Part shown: positions 9,829-20,233 of the stretch, in pieces
Layout: every line of letters starts with the position of its first letter
Numbering within the stretch: the stretch's first letter is position 1
From: Burkholderia sp. lig30
Lineage (GTDB): Bacteria > Pseudomonadota > Gammaproteobacteria > Burkholderiales > Burkholderiaceae
Direction: 5' to 3'
NCBI RefSeq assembly: GCF_000687455.2
Contig: NZ_JGVW01000022.1
Span: forward strand, 1-64,000
Length of the DNA: 64,000 bases
Notes under the pieces: generated by a model
The model's input: the letters and a program-made list of their open reading frames with translations, nothing else
Database searches by the model: none
What the model was told of the DNA's origin: nothing
Program-made: the position numbers and the translations under genes

Positions 9829-10827
9829 TCAAGACTGCCGCGACGTCGAATACGAACACAGCTCCAGCAGGCTGTCCTTGAACACGGAAGCCGGGAACGA
9901 CGCGATCGCGGCGGCGGCCGCCTGCGCTTCCTGCCGCGCGCACTCGAGCGTGTGATCGAGCGCGCCGGAACGCGTGATGGCCTCGAAGATCGTGTCGAAG
10001 CGGTCGGTGCCGCCTTGCTCGATCGCCTCGCGTGCAAGCGCCGCCTGTTCGGGCGTGCCGCGCTCGATCAGATAGATCAGCGGCAGCGTCGGCTTGCCTT
10101 CGCGCAGGTCGTCGCCGGCGTTCTTGCCCATCGCTTCGGCGGTGCCGGCGTAATCGAGCCAATCGTCCATGATCTGGAACGCGGTGCCGATGCGGCGCCC
10201 GTATTCGGCGGCGGCGGCTTCGGTCGGCGCGTCGGCGCCGGCGAGCACCGCGCCCAGGCGGGCCGACGCCTCGAACAGCTTCGCCGTCTTGTAGCGGATC
10301 ACCTGCATGTAGCGGGCTTCGTCGACGTCCGCGTCGTGCATGTTGAGCAGCTGCAGGACTTCGCCTTCGGAGATGATCGTCGTCGCTTCCGACAGGATCT
10401 CCATCACGCGCATCTTGCCGACGCCGACCATCATCTCGAACGAGCGGGAATAGAGATAGTCGCCGACCAGCACGCTCGCGGCGTTGCCGAACAGCGCGTT
10501 GGCGGTCTGGCGGCCGCGCCGCAGTTCGGACTCGTCGACGACATCGTCGTGCAGCAACGTGGCCGTGTGGATGAATTCGACGACGGCGGCGAGCACGTGC
10601 CGCTGATGCGACGTCTCGCCGAGCGCGCCCGCGACGAGCAGCAGCAACGCGGGACGCAGCCGCTTGCCGCCCGCGCCGATGATGTACTCGGCGATCTGGT
10701 TGATCAGCAGCACGTCGGACGCGAGGCTTTGCCGGATGACGCGGTTCACCTGCTCCATATCGCTGGCGATCGGGGCGAGCAGATGGGCGGCGCTGAGGGA
10801 GGGGGTGGCGGTGGACGGCATGATCAT
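9829..10827 (-). CDS. ispB: Octaprenyl diphosphate synthase
   Basis: 332 residues. Both aspartate-rich motifs of trans-prenyltransferases are present: DDVVD in LLHDDVVDE and DDWLD in QIMDDWLDY, along with the GGKRLRP motif. The enzyme makes the C40 side chain for ubiquinone. Divergent to rplU-rpmA, the standard arrangement in proteobacteria. Start is either this ATG or the third codon (10821); no clear Shine-Dalgarno decides. Confidence 0.94.
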   Translation of the reverse strand: MIMPSTATPSLSAAHLLAPIASDMEQVNRVIRQSLASDVLLINQIAEYIIGAGGKRLRPALLLLVAGALGETSHQRHVLAAVVEFIHTATLLHDDVVDESELRRGRQTANALFGNAASVLVGDYLYSRSFEMMVGVGKMRVMEILSEATTIISEGEVLQLLNMHDADVDEARYMQVIRYKTAKLFEASARLGAVLAGADAPTEAAAAEYGRRIGTAFQIMDDWLDYAGTAEAMGKNAGDDLREGKPTLPLIYLIERGTPEQAALAREAIEQGGTDRFDTIFEAITRSGALDHTLECARQEAQAAAAAIASFPASVFKDSLLELCSYSTSRQS

Positions 10828-10947
10828 GGAATTGGGTGATGCCGCGGATTATAAGGCGAATCCGCCGTGCGCCGGGCCGTCGCGCGTGCGACGGGCGCGT
10901 TTTGGGCCGTCCGTGCGCGCCGCCCGCGCGGCCGCTTTCGATCGGCT

Positions 10948-10976
10948 TTGACTGCGGCGCTAACTCTCTGTATAAT
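10948..10976 (+). promoter_or_regulatory. Sigma-70 promoter of rplU-rpmA
   Basis: TTGACT (10948-10953), a 17-bp spacer and a perfect TATAAT (10971-10976), 55 bp before the rplU start. This is the closest match to the consensus found in the window and fits a strongly expressed ribosomal protein operon. Confidence 0.88.
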
Positions 10977-11031
10977 CACGCGTTTTCCGTGCGTGGTGTG
11001 CGGAAAAAACAGATCCAGAGTGAGGTTCACA

Positions 11032-11343
11032 ATGTACGCGGTCATAAAAACCGGCGGCAAGCAGTACAAGGTTGCCGTTGGCGAAAAACTCAAAGTAGAA
11101 CAGATACCGGCTGACATTGACGCTGAAATCACGCTCGACCAGGTTCTCGCAGTGGGCGAAGGCGAATCGATTAAGTTCGGTACGCCGCTGGTCAGTGGGG
11201 CTTCCGTCAAGGCAACCGTCGTATCGCACGGTCGTCATGCCAAGGTCACCATCTTCAAGATGCGTCGCCGGAAGCACTACCAAAAGCACGGCGGCCACCG
11301 CCAGAACTACACTGAGCTGCGCATCGACGCGATCAACGCGTAA
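11032..11343 (+). CDS. rplU: 50S ribosomal protein L21
   Basis: 103 residues, exactly the family length. The start [14 protein letters not shown] and the region [17 protein letters not shown] are diagnostic of bL21, which binds 23S rRNA near L20. First gene of rplU-rpmA, 24 bp before rpmA, behind the promoter at 10948. Confidence 0.98.
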   Translation: MYAVIKTGGKQYKVAVGEKLKVEQIPADIDAEITLDQVLAVGEGESIKFGTPLVSGASVKATVVSHGRHAKVTIFKMRRRKHYQKHGGHRQNYTELRIDAINA

Positions 11344-11367
11344 GCGCCTCGGTTAAGGAGCAATCAG

Positions 11368-11631
11368 ATGGCACACAAAAAGGCAGGCGGCTCTTCCCGG
11401 AACGGCCGCGACTCCGAGTCGAAACGTCTCGGCGTGAAGGTGTACGGCGGCCAGGCGATCAACGCCGGCGGCATCATCGTGCGTCAGCGCGGCACCCGCA
11501 TGCATGCTGGCGACAACGTCGGCATGGGCAAGGACCACACGCTGTTCGCGCTGGTCGACGGCCACGTGAAGTTCGCGACCAAGGGCGCGGACAAGAAGCA
11601 CACGGTCATCGTTGTCCCGGCAGCTGCCTGA
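11368..11631 (+). CDS. rpmA: 50S ribosomal protein L27
   Basis: 87 residues beginning [16 protein letters not shown], the uncleaved N-terminal form of bL27 that reaches the peptidyl transferase centre. The following motif [10 protein letters not shown] and RQRGTR are conserved. A clear Shine-Dalgarno (AAGGAG) lies 10 nt before the start. The operon ends in the terminator at 11664. Confidence 0.98.
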   Translation: MAHKKAGGSSRNGRDSESKRLGVKVYGGQAINAGGIIVRQRGTRMHAGDNVGMGKDHTLFALVDGHVKFATKGADKKHTVIVVPAAA

Positions 11632-11663
11632 GTTCAGGCAAGCACGGGCTTCGTAGCCGGAAA

Positions 11664-11692
11664 GGCCCCGCACTTGGCGCGGGGCCTTTTTT
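11664..11692 (+). terminator. Intrinsic terminator after rpmA
   Basis: Stem GGCCCCGC (11664-11671) with GCGGGGCC (11679-11686), 7-nt loop, then six Ts. It lies 32 nt after the rpmA stop and separates the ribosomal pair from obgE. Confidence 0.9.
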
Positions 11693-11803
11693 ATTTTGTG
11701 GCCGCGCGCACGCGCAACCGGCCGTTCGGCAAGCTTGCCGGGCGGCCGGTTGGCCAAGCGTGGCGGCGCGCGGCACAATAGCGGGAAATACTGGGCGGAG
11801 TAA

Positions 11804-12922
<1,119 letters not shown>

Positions 12923-12934
12923 CCGATGCGGATC

Positions 12935-12959
12935 GCGCCGGACGGCACACGTCCGGCGC
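12935..12959 (+). other. Intercistronic hairpin between obgE and proB
   Basis: A perfect 10-bp inverted repeat (12935-12944 with 12950-12959) around a 5-nt loop. No T-run follows, so it is not a standard terminator; it could protect or separate the obgE and proB parts of a shared message. Confidence 0.45.
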
Positions 12960-12999
12960 CGGAATTCAATCGCGCACCACATAGAGGAGATAGCGCACG

Positions 13000-14118
13000 A
13001 TGCGTTCGATCATCGCGGATTCGAAGCGATTGGTGGTGAAGGTGGGGTCCAGCCTCGTGACGAACGACGGCAAGGGGCTCGATCATGCGGCAATTGGTCG
13101 CTGGGCCGCCCAGATCGCGGCGCTGCGCGCTCAAGGCAAGGAAGTGGTGCTCGTCAGCTCGGGCGCGATCGCCGAGGGCATGCAGCGGCTGGGCTGGAGC
13201 AAGCGCCCGCGCGAAATCGACGAGCTGCAGGCCGCGGCCGCAGTCGGGCAGATGGGGCTCGCGCAGGTGTACGAAAGCCGGTTTTCCGAGCACGACATCC
13301 GCACCGCGCAGATCCTGCTCACGCATGCCGACCTCGCGGATCGCGAGCGCTACCTGAACGCGCGCTCGACGCTGCTCACCCTGTTGCGCCTCGGCGTCGT
13401 GCCGATCATCAACGAGAACGACACGGTCGTCACGGACGAAATCAAGTTCGGCGACAACGACACGCTCGGCGCGCTCGTCGCGAACCTGATCGAAGGCGAC
13501 GCGCTCGTCATTCTGACCGACCAGTCGGGCCTGTTTACGGCCGATCCGCGCAAGGACCCGTCGGCGACGCTCGTCGCGGAAGCCGACGCGGGCGCGCCGG
13601 AGCTGGAGGCGATGGCCGGCGGCGCGGGCTCGAGCCTCGGCCGCGGCGGCATGCTGACAAAGATCCTCGCGGCCAAGCGCGCGGCCCACAGCGGCGCAAA
13701 CACCGTGATTGCGAGCGGGCGCGAGCCCGACGTGCTCGTGCGTCTCGCGTCCGGCGAGGCGATCGGCACGCAGCTGATCGCGCGCACGGCCCGGATGGCC
13801 GCGCGCAAGCAGTGGATGGCGGATCACCTGCAGGTGCGCGGGCACGTCGTGATCGACGCCGGGGCGGTCGAGAAGCTGACGGCGGGCGGCAAGAGCCTGC
13901 TGCCGATCGGCATCGTCGACGTGCGGGGCGTGTTCGCGCGCGGCGAGGTGATCGCCTGCGTCGGCCCGGACGGGCGCGAAGTGGCGCGCGGCCTCACCAA
14001 CTACAGCAGCGCGGAGACGAAGCTGATCCAGCGCAAGCCGAGCGGCGAGATCGAAACGGTGCTCGGCTACATGATGGAGCCGGAAGTGATCCACCGGGAC
14101 AACCTCGTGCTCGTGTGA
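13000..14118 (+). CDS. proB: Glutamate 5-kinase
   Basis: 372 residues: an amino-acid-kinase domain (about 1-255; KVGSSLV at the start, NENDTV in the middle, GTGGM-like loop GRGGML) and a C-terminal PUA domain (about 275-360). It phosphorylates glutamate, the first and feedback-controlled step of proline synthesis. A good Shine-Dalgarno (AGGAG) lies upstream. The proA partner is not in this window. Confidence 0.96.
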   Translation: MRSIIADSKRLVVKVGSSLVTNDGKGLDHAAIGRWAAQIAALRAQGKEVVLVSSGAIAEGMQRLGWSKRPREIDELQAAAAVGQMGLAQVYESRFSEHDIRTAQILLTHADLADRERYLNARSTLLTLLRLGVVPIINENDTVVTDEIKFGDNDTLGALVANLIEGDALVILTDQSGLFTADPRKDPSATLVAEADAGAPELEAMAGGAGSSLGRGGMLTKILAAKRAAHSGANTVIASGREPDVLVRLASGEAIGTQLIARTARMAARKQWMADHLQVRGHVVIDAGAVEKLTAGGKSLLPIGIVDVRGVFARGEVIACVGPDGREVARGLTNYSSAETKLIQRKPSGEIETVLGYMMEPEVIHRDNLVLV

Positions 14119-14146
14119 CGGGCGATGCCGCGTGCAGGTCAAGCAG

Positions 14147-14172
14147 AAAAGCCCGCGGCGACGCGGGCTTTT
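14147..14172 (+). terminator. Intrinsic terminator after proB, usable on both strands
   Basis: Stem GCCCGCG (14151-14157) with CGCGGGC (14162-14168), GCGA loop, As before and four Ts after. It lies between the convergent proB and CNP1-like genes. Confidence 0.8.
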
Positions 14173-14200
14173 CGTTTGCGACAGCGCGTGACCGGCCGTA

Positions 14201-14761
14201 TCAGCGCTGCTGGCCCACCGCGGTGCGGCGATACTTGATGTTCTCGATGATCACTTTCGTCTTGGCCATCGGCATCTTGTTCGCGCAGAAGTAGTCCTGG
14301 TAAAGCGCCGAGTGGTACGCGTTCAGCTCGCCGTTCTCGATGCGTCGCCAGTCGTTCTCGACCGTGCGGTCCCAGCCGTCGTGATCCTCGTTGAGGCCCG
14401 CGTACTGGCGCCATTCGTAGGTGTCGCAGCGGACGCCTTCGTAGATCACGTTGCGCGCGCCGGCCGGGCTCGTGACGACGACCGTGTAGCGCACCACGCC
14501 GTCGGCCCCGACTTCGAGCGATTTCGCGTCGACGAAGAACTTGAGCGGCGTGTTCTGCGAAACGTCGAACGGCAGCAGGTCGCCCGCTTGCGGCAGCGGC
14601 GGCAGCGCGTTGACGGTGTTTTCCTTCCATTCCGGCTGCCGGTCCAGCAGATACACGAACGCGCTGTCATCCTTGTTGGTGGACGGTGTGTTCGAGTGCG
14701 CGCAGCCGGCCAGCACGGCCGCCGCGGCGATCGACGCGGCCGCGAGAGCAATCGCTTTCAA
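14201..14761 (-). CDS. CNP1-like family lipoprotein
   Basis: 186 residues from a TTG start. The signal sequence ends in lipobox LAGC, so it should be a lipoprotein. The rest matches the CNP1-like family (cryptic neisserial protein 1; conserved GVRCDTYEWR and YQDYFC regions); function unknown. TTG is chosen because the signal peptide begins there (LKAIALAAASIAAA) and GAGG lies 8 nt upstream; starting at an ATG further up would run through a terminator hairpin. An unusually tight 15 nt separates the rppH terminator from this start. Confidence 0.8.
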   Translation of the reverse strand: MKAIALAAASIAAAAVLAGCAHSNTPSTNKDDSAFVYLLDRQPEWKENTVNALPPLPQAGDLLPFDVSQNTPLKFFVDAKSLEVGADGVVRYTVVVTSPAGARNVIYEGVRCDTYEWRQYAGLNEDHDGWDRTVENDWRRIENGELNAYHSALYQDYFCANKMPMAKTKVIIENIKYRRTAVGQQR

Positions 14762-14775
14762 TATGCATTCCTCGT

Positions 14776-14806
14776 AAAAAAAGGGCGCGGCAACAAGGCC
14801 GCGCCC
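14776..14806 (-). terminator. Terminator between rppH and the CNP1-like gene
   Basis: On the minus strand a 9-bp stem (14806-14798 with 14791-14783), 6-nt loop, then seven Us ending at 14776. It follows the rppH stop by 20 nt and ends 14 nt before the next start codon, just ahead of the GAGG ribosome-binding site. Confidence 0.85.
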
Positions 14807-14825
14807 GGTCATGCAGTGCTACTCG

Positions 14826-15473
14826 TCATTCGCCGAGGCCCAGTCGCGGAGGCGATTCGTCGAGCGTGCTCGCTTCCACCTCGACCTCGGAGCAGACGAC
14901 CGATGTGTCGACAACCGTCAGCGTCTGCCGCAGCTGCGTGTCCACGACGCGCGGATAGCGCGGTGCTCGCGGGCTACGCGGCCTGTCGGCCCGCTGCGCC
15001 GGACGGCGCAGGAAACGCGACAGTTCGGTCAGCGCCAACTGATAGACATCCCGCTTGAACTCGATCACCGCTTCGAGCGGCACCCAATACTCGTTCCAGC
15101 GCCACGCATCGAACTCCGGGTGGTCGGTCGCGCGCAAGCAAATGTCGCAATCGCGTCCGACCATCCGCAGCAGGAACCAGATTTGTTTCTGGCCGCGGTA
15201 ATGACCGCGTACTTCGCGCTTGATGAACTTGTCTGGCACCTCGTAACGCAACCAGTCGCGGGTGCGGCCGATTACCTTGACGTGTTCCGGCTGCAGGCCG
15301 GTTTCCTCGTGCAACTCCCGGTACATTGCCTGCACGGGGGTCTCGCCGTACTTGATGCCCCCTTGCGGAAACTGCCAGGAATGCTCGCGGAGCCGCTTGC
15401 CCCAAAACACCTCGTTGCGCGCGTTCAAGAGGATGATGCCGACGTTCGGGCGAAAGCCTTCACGATCCAGCAT
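14826..15473 (-). CDS. rppH: RNA pyrophosphohydrolase RppH
   Basis: 215 residues. Begins [17 protein letters not shown] and contains the Nudix box [12 protein letters not shown] followed by RELHEETGL. RppH removes pyrophosphate from 5' ends of mRNA, opening them to RNase E. The core ends near residue 160; a ~55-residue Arg/Pro-rich then acidic tail follows, common in betaproteobacterial forms. Divergent from proS. A TATAAT on the minus strand (15512-15507) lies 34 bp upstream of the start. Confidence 0.94.
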   Translation of the reverse strand: MLDREGFRPNVGIILLNARNEVFWGKRLREHSWQFPQGGIKYGETPVQAMYRELHEETGLQPEHVKVIGRTRDWLRYEVPDKFIKREVRGHYRGQKQIWFLLRMVGRDCDICLRATDHPEFDAWRWNEYWVPLEAVIEFKRDVYQLALTELSRFLRRPAQRADRPRSPRAPRYPRVVDTQLRQTLTVVDTSVVCSEVEVEASTLDESPPRLGLGE

Positions 15474-15601
15474 ACAACCACCTTCGAATCCTTTAAAATT
15501 GCTTTGATTATAAACAGATAACGGGCGCTGCGCACCGTAACGGAGCGAATCCGCGAGCGGGCGCGCCAGTTGAGGCGTCCCTGATTTGTCTGCCAGGTCA
15601 T

Positions 15602-15680
15602 CTGCGCGATTGCCTGTCGCCGCGCGCAGCTTTTTCACTTGAATCTTTTTCGGGCGCCCCGCGCGAGGGGCGCCGTTTTT
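15602..15680 (+). promoter_or_regulatory. Tandem terminator-like hairpins in the proS leader
   Basis: Hairpin 1: CTGCGCG (15602-15608) with CGCGCAG (15623-15629), then C and five Ts. Hairpin 2: GGCGCCCC (15653-15660) with GGGGCGCC (15667-15674), 6-nt loop, then G and five Ts. The second ends 12 nt before the proS ATG. No gene lies between rppH (divergent) and proS, so these cannot be terminators of an upstream protein-coding gene on this strand; a transcription attenuator or the 3' ends of a small RNA are the options. Confidence 0.6.
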
Positions 15681-15692
15681 GGAACCGTCCGC

Positions 15693-17429
15693 ATGAAAGC
15701 TTCCCGTTTCTTTATCGGCACTCTGAAAGAAGCGCCCGCCGACGCAGAGATCGTCAGCCACAAGCTGATGGTGCGCGCGGGCATGATCCGCCGCATCGCC
15801 GGCGGCATCTACAACTATCTGCCGATCGGCCTGCGCTCGATTCGCAAGGTCGAGGCGATCGTGCGCGAGGAAATGAACCGGGCGGGCGCCATCGAGCTGC
15901 TGATGCCGGCGGTGCAGCCGGCCGAGCTGTGGCTGGAGTCGGGCCGCTGGGAGCAGTACGGCCCCGAGCTTCTGCGCTTCAAGGACCGCAAGAGCAACGA
16001 GTTCGTGATCGGGCCGACGCACGAGGAAGTCATCACCGACATCGCGCGCAACCAGATCAAGAGCTACCGGCAGATGCCGGTGAACTTCTACCAGATCCAG
16101 ACGAAGTTCCGCGACGAGATCCGCCCGCGCTTCGGCGTGATGCGCGGCCGCGAGTTCATCATGAAGGACGCGTACTCGTTCGACAAGGATGCCGACGGCC
16201 TGCGCGAGTCGTATCGCAAGATGTACGACGCATACGTGCGCATCTTCACGCGTCTCGGTCTCGAGTTCCGTCCGGTGGCGGCCGACAGCGGCTCGATCGG
16301 CGGCAACTTCTCGCATGAGTTCCACGTGATCGCCGACACCGGCGAGGACGCGATCGCCTACTGCCCGACCTCCGATTTCGCGGCGAACATCGAGGCGGCC
16401 GAGGCGCTGCCGCTGGTCGCCGGGCGCGCGGCGCCCGCGGAGCCGATGCAGAAGGTCGCGACGCCGGGCAAGGCGAAGTGCGAGGCAGTGGCCGAGCTGA
16501 TGGGCATTCCGCTCGCGCGCACGATCAAGTCGATCGTGCTCGCGACCGACAACGAAGGCGCCGAGCCGACCATCTGGCTGCTGATGCTGCGCGGCGACCA
16601 CGACCTGAACGAGGTCAAGGCGTCGAAGCTGCCGGGCCTCAAGAATCACCGCTTCGCGACCGAGCAGGAAATCGTCGAGACGTTCGGCACGCCGCCGGGC
16701 TATCTCGGCCCGGTCAACACGAAGAAGCCGGTGAAGGTGATCGCCGACAGCACGGTCGCGAACATGAGCGACTTCGTCGTCGGCGCGAACGAGGTCGACT
16801 ACCACATCGCCGGCGTGAACTGGGGCCGCGACCTGCCGGAGCCGGTCGTCGCCGACCTGCGCAACGTGCAGAAGGGCGACCCGTCGCCGGACGGCAAGGG
16901 CGTGCTCGACATCTGCCGCGGGATCGAGGTCGGCCACGTGTTCCAGCTCGGCACCAAGTACTCGGAAGCGATGGGCGCAACCTTCCTCGACGAGGCGGGC
17001 AAGCCGCAGCCGATGATGATGGGCTGCTACGGGATCGGCGTCACGCGGATCCTCGGCGCCGCGATCGAGCAGAACTTCGACGCCAAGGGCATCATCTGGC
17101 CGGAATCGATCGCGCCGTTCGAGGTCGTGCTGTGCCCGATGGGCTACGACCGCAGCGACGCGGTCCGTGAGGCGGCGGACAAGCTGTACGCGGAACTCGC
17201 GGCCGCGGGCATCGACGTGATCCTCGACGATCGCGGCGAGCGTCCGGGCGTGATGTTCGCCGACTGGGAGCTGATCGGCGTGCCGCATCGCCTCGTGATC
17301 GGCGAGCGCGGCCTGAAGGACGGCAAGATCGAGTACCAGGGCCGCCGCGACACCGAAGCGACGTTGCTGCCGGCCGACGCTGCCGCCGCGACGGTGGTGG
17401 AGAAGGTTCGCGCGGCACTCGCCCACTAA
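15693..17429 (+). CDS. proS: Prolyl-tRNA synthetase
   Basis: 578 residues, the bacterial type with an INS editing domain inserted (about 225-390) between class II motifs 2 and 3, and an anticodon-binding domain at the end (about 470-570). The start [19 protein letters not shown] is typical. It charges tRNA-Pro; one such tRNA lies at 9572. The ATG at 15693 is chosen over an upstream in-frame start because it opens the conserved N-terminus. Its leader carries two terminator-like hairpins. Confidence 0.96.
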   Translation: MKASRFFIGTLKEAPADAEIVSHKLMVRAGMIRRIAGGIYNYLPIGLRSIRKVEAIVREEMNRAGAIELLMPAVQPAELWLESGRWEQYGPELLRFKDRKSNEFVIGPTHEEVITDIARNQIKSYRQMPVNFYQIQTKFRDEIRPRFGVMRGREFIMKDAYSFDKDADGLRESYRKMYDAYVRIFTRLGLEFRPVAADSGSIGGNFSHEFHVIADTGEDAIAYCPTSDFAANIEAAEALPLVAGRAAPAEPMQKVATPGKAKCEAVAELMGIPLARTIKSIVLATDNEGAEPTIWLLMLRGDHDLNEVKASKLPGLKNHRFATEQEIVETFGTPPGYLGPVNTKKPVKVIADSTVANMSDFVVGANEVDYHIAGVNWGRDLPEPVVADLRNVQKGDPSPDGKGVLDICRGIEVGHVFQLGTKYSEAMGATFLDEAGKPQPMMMGCYGIGVTRILGAAIEQNFDAKGIIWPESIAPFEVVLCPMGYDRSDAVREAADKLYAELAAAGIDVILDDRGERPGVMFADWELIGVPHRLVIGERGLKDGKIEYQGRRDTEATLLPADAAAATVVEKVRAALAH

Positions 17430-17453
17430 GCCGGCTCACGGACGGAGGTCGCG

Positions 17454-18056
17454 TTGGAGTACAACTTCGTATCGGCAACGGTTCTCCTCGTGCTGATCAC
17501 CGATCCGCTCGGCAACATCCCGCTGTTCATCTCCGCGCTGCGGGATGTGCCGCGTGAGCGGCGCGTGAAGCTGATCCTGCGGGAGGTGGCGATCGCGTTC
17601 GTGATCCTGCTGTTCTTCATGGTGATCGGCGACCGCTTCCTGCGGATGATGAGCCTGACCGACCTGTCGCTGCGCATCGGCGGCGGCATCGTGCTGTTCC
17701 TGATCGCGCTGCGGATGATCTTTCCGCATCCTGATGGCGCGCTCGGCAACGATCCGCGCGCGGGCGGCGAGCCGTTCATCGTGCCGCTCGCGATCCCGGC
17801 GCTCGCCGGGCCGTCGGCATTGGCGACGGTGATGCTCCTCACGTCGCAGGCGCCGGGCAAGACGCTCGAATGGGTGGGTGCGCTGACGATCACGATGCTC
17901 GTCTGCGCGGGGACGCTCGTGCTGGCCGAGCGGATTCAGCAGTGGCTCGGCGAACGGACCGTCGCGGCGTTCGAGCGGCTGATGGGCCTCGTGCTCGTCG
18001 CGATTTCGGTGGAGATGATGCTGGGCGGCATCCGCGTCTTCGTTCACCAGCTATAG
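17454..18056 (+). CDS. MarC/YchE family integral membrane protein
   Basis: 200 residues with six hydrophobic segments. The conserved segment ITDPLGNIPLF near the N-terminus and PLAIPALAGPSA in the middle define the MarC family, whose transport role is unproven. The start codon is TTG at 17454, preceded by GGAGG with good spacing. It follows proS by 24 bp and may be read with it. Confidence 0.88.
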   Translation: MEYNFVSATVLLVLITDPLGNIPLFISALRDVPRERRVKLILREVAIAFVILLFFMVIGDRFLRMMSLTDLSLRIGGGIVLFLIALRMIFPHPDGALGNDPRAGGEPFIVPLAIPALAGPSALATVMLLTSQAPGKTLEWVGALTITMLVCAGTLVLAERIQQWLGERTVAAFERLMGLVLVAISVEMMLGGIRVFVHQL

Positions 18057-18078
18057 CGCGCGTCGGCCCAAACGAAAA

Positions 18079-18117
18079 AGCGGCACCCGGAATGAACCCC
18101 GGGTGCCGCTTTTTTTT
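18079..18117. terminator. Bidirectional terminator between marC and hpt
   Basis: A 12-bp stem (18079-18090 with 18099-18110), 8-nt loop, with five As before and eight Ts after. It serves the convergent marC and hpt genes. Confidence 0.92.
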
Positions 18118-18133
18118 CTGGCGCGAGCGGGCG

Positions 18134-18685
18134 TCAGGCGCCGGCCGTGAGCGCGCGGATCGTCGGCAGGTTGCGCCAGTAGCCTTTCGCGTCCATCCCG
18201 CAGCCGAACACGTAGCGGTCCGGCACGGCGAAGCCGCAGAAGTCCGGATGCAGCGGTTTCGCCTTGGTGAGCGTCTTTTCGCACAGCACCGCGGACAGGA
18301 AGCGCTTCGCGCCCATTTCGAGGATACGGTCGCGGATCGCGGCCATCGTTTCGCCTTCGTCGAGGATGTCGTCGAGCACGAGCACGACGCGATCCTTCAC
18401 CGACTCGCGCGGCGCGACGCGCCAGTGCATCTCCGGGCTGCCCTGCGTCGTGTTGCGGTAGCGGGTCAGGTGGATGTAGTCGAATTCCAGCGGGAAATCG
18501 AGGTGCGGCAGCAGCATGCCGGTAAACACCGCGGCACCGCCCATCACCGAAAGAACGAGCGGGAATGCGTCGCCGATCTCGGCGCGGATCGCGTCGGCCA
18601 TCTTGGCGATCGACGCGTTGACCGCGTCCTCCGGGACGATCTCCTCGGAGTGTTGAAAAATGTGGAGGGCTTCTTCGCGATTCAT
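18134..18685 (-). CDS. hpt: Hypoxanthine-guanine phosphoribosyltransferase
   Basis: 183 residues. The PRPP-binding loop VVLVLDDILDEGETM is intact, and the FDYIHLTRYR region is usual for this proteobacterial purine salvage group. It converts hypoxanthine and guanine to IMP and GMP. Start at MNREEALHIF (18685) fits the family; an in-frame ATG nine codons upstream (18712) is possible. Downstream of ffh in the same direction, with a 93-bp gap. Confidence 0.9.
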   Translation of the reverse strand: MNREEALHIFQHSEEIVPEDAVNASIAKMADAIRAEIGDAFPLVLSVMGGAAVFTGMLLPHLDFPLEFDYIHLTRYRNTTQGSPEMHWRVAPRESVKDRVVLVLDDILDEGETMAAIRDRILEMGAKRFLSAVLCEKTLTKAKPLHPDFCGFAVPDRYVFGCGMDAKGYWRNLPTIRALTAGA

Positions 18686-18778
18686 GGGGTCTGGCGAACG
18701 GTCGGTATACAAATAAGGATGAAGCGGGACGGGCGGCGCGCGCTACGGCACAAACCCGCGCGCAGGCCGCACCGGGAC

Positions 18779-20146
18779 TCAGCGCATGCCGGGCATCATG
18801 CCCTTCAGGCCGCGCATCATTTTCTGCATGTTGCCGCCCTTCAGCTTCTTCATCATCGTGCGCATCTGGTCGTACTGGTTCAGCATCCGGTTGACCTCCT
18901 GCACCTGCACGCCCGCGCCGGTGGCGATGCGGCGCTTGCGCGTCGCCTTGATGATGTCCGGTTTCGCGCGCTCGGCCGGCGTCATCGAGTTGATGATGCC
19001 TTCCATCCGGCGCATCTGCTTTTCCGCCTGGCTCATGTCGGCGCCTGCGGCCGCCTGCTGGAACTGCGCGGGCAGCTTGTCCATCAGCGACGACAGCCCG
19101 CCCATGTTCTTCATCTGCGAGATCTGCGCGCGGAAGTCGTTCAGGTCGAAGTCGCCGCCTTTCTTGACCTTGTCGGCGAGCTTCTGCGCGGCCTGCACGT
19201 CGACGCCGCGCTGCGCCTCCTCGACGAGCGCGAGGATGTCGCCCATGCCGAGGATCCGGTTCGCCATCCGGTCCGGATGGAAGACTTCGAGGCCGTCGAG
19301 CTTTTCCGCGACGCCGACGAACTTGATCGGCTTGCCGGTGATGTGACGCACCGACAGCGCGGCGCCGCCGCGCGAGTCGCCGTCGAGCTTGGTCAGCACG
19401 ACGCCGGTCAGCGGCAGCGCGTCGTTGAACGCCTTCGCGGTGTTGACCGCATCCTGGCCGAGCATCGCGTCGACGACGAACAGGGTTTCGGCGGGCTTGA
19501 GCGCGCCGTGCAGCGCGGCGATCTCCTGCATCATCGCCTCGTCGATGCCGAGGCGGCCGGCCGTGTCGACGAGCAGCACGTCATGGTAGTGGCGCTTCGC
19601 CCAGTCGACCGCGGCGAGCGCGATGTCGACCGGCTTCTGGTCCGGTGTCGACGGGAAGAAATCGGCGCCGACCTGTTCGCTCACCGTTTTCAGCTGCATG
19701 ATCGCCGCGGGGCGGTAGACGTCGCACGAGACCGTCAGCACCTTCTTCTTGTACTTCTCGCGCAACAGCTTCGCGAGCTTGCCGACGGTGGTGGTCTTGC
19801 CCGCGCCCTGCAGGCCCGCCATCAGGATGATCGCGGGCGGCGTGACCGCGAGGTTCAACTCGGCGGCCTTGCCTTCGTAGTCGCCGCCGATCACCGCGGT
19901 CAGTTCGCGCTGCACGACGCCGACGAGCGCCTGACCCGGCGACAGGCTGGCGATCACGTCCTCGCCGAGGGCCTTTTCCTTGACCTTCGCGATGAATTCG
20001 CGGACGACGGGCAGCGCGACGTCGGCCTCCAGCAGCGCGAGACGCACCTCGCGGAGCATCTCCTGCGTGTTCGCCTCGGTGAGCCGGGCCTCGCCGCGCA
20101 GCGTCTTGACGACGCGCGCCATCCGTTGAGTGAGATTGTCGAGCAT
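18779..20146 (-). CDS. ffh: Signal recognition particle protein Ffh
   Basis: 455 residues: N domain (1-90), GTPase G domain with GLQGAGKTTT (about 105) and DTAGR, and a methionine-rich M domain at the end (MRTMMKKLKG ... MMPGM) that binds signal peptides and 4.5S RNA. It delivers inner-membrane proteins to FtsY and the translocon. Start at MLDNLTQRM; a longer frame upstream lacks conserved sequence. Divergent to the CcsA-like gene, with 87 bp between starts. Confidence 0.97.
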   Translation of the reverse strand: MLDNLTQRMARVVKTLRGEARLTEANTQEMLREVRLALLEADVALPVVREFIAKVKEKALGEDVIASLSPGQALVGVVQRELTAVIGGDYEGKAAELNLAVTPPAIILMAGLQGAGKTTTVGKLAKLLREKYKKKVLTVSCDVYRPAAIMQLKTVSEQVGADFFPSTPDQKPVDIALAAVDWAKRHYHDVLLVDTAGRLGIDEAMMQEIAALHGALKPAETLFVVDAMLGQDAVNTAKAFNDALPLTGVVLTKLDGDSRGGAALSVRHITGKPIKFVGVAEKLDGLEVFHPDRMANRILGMGDILALVEEAQRGVDVQAAQKLADKVKKGGDFDLNDFRAQISQMKNMGGLSSLMDKLPAQFQQAAAGADMSQAEKQMRRMEGIINSMTPAERAKPDIIKATRKRRIATGAGVQVQEVNRMLNQYDQMRTMMKKLKGGNMQKMMRGLKGMMPGMR

Positions 20147-20233
20147 GGGGAGCGATGGACAGTGGGGCCCGAAGACGCGATCGGACAAGAAAGCGAGCCG
20201 TCGCGGGAAGGGGGCCTAGTGTAAACTTCGAAC

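Noticed and set aside
13000-14118. proB as part of a toxin or kinase cluster
   Set aside because: All motifs and length fit ordinary glutamate 5-kinase with a PUA domain.
15512-15692. T-box or proline-leader-peptide attenuator for proS
   Set aside because: No T-box sequence, no specifier loop, and no short frame with a run of proline codons is visible. Only the hairpins are reported.
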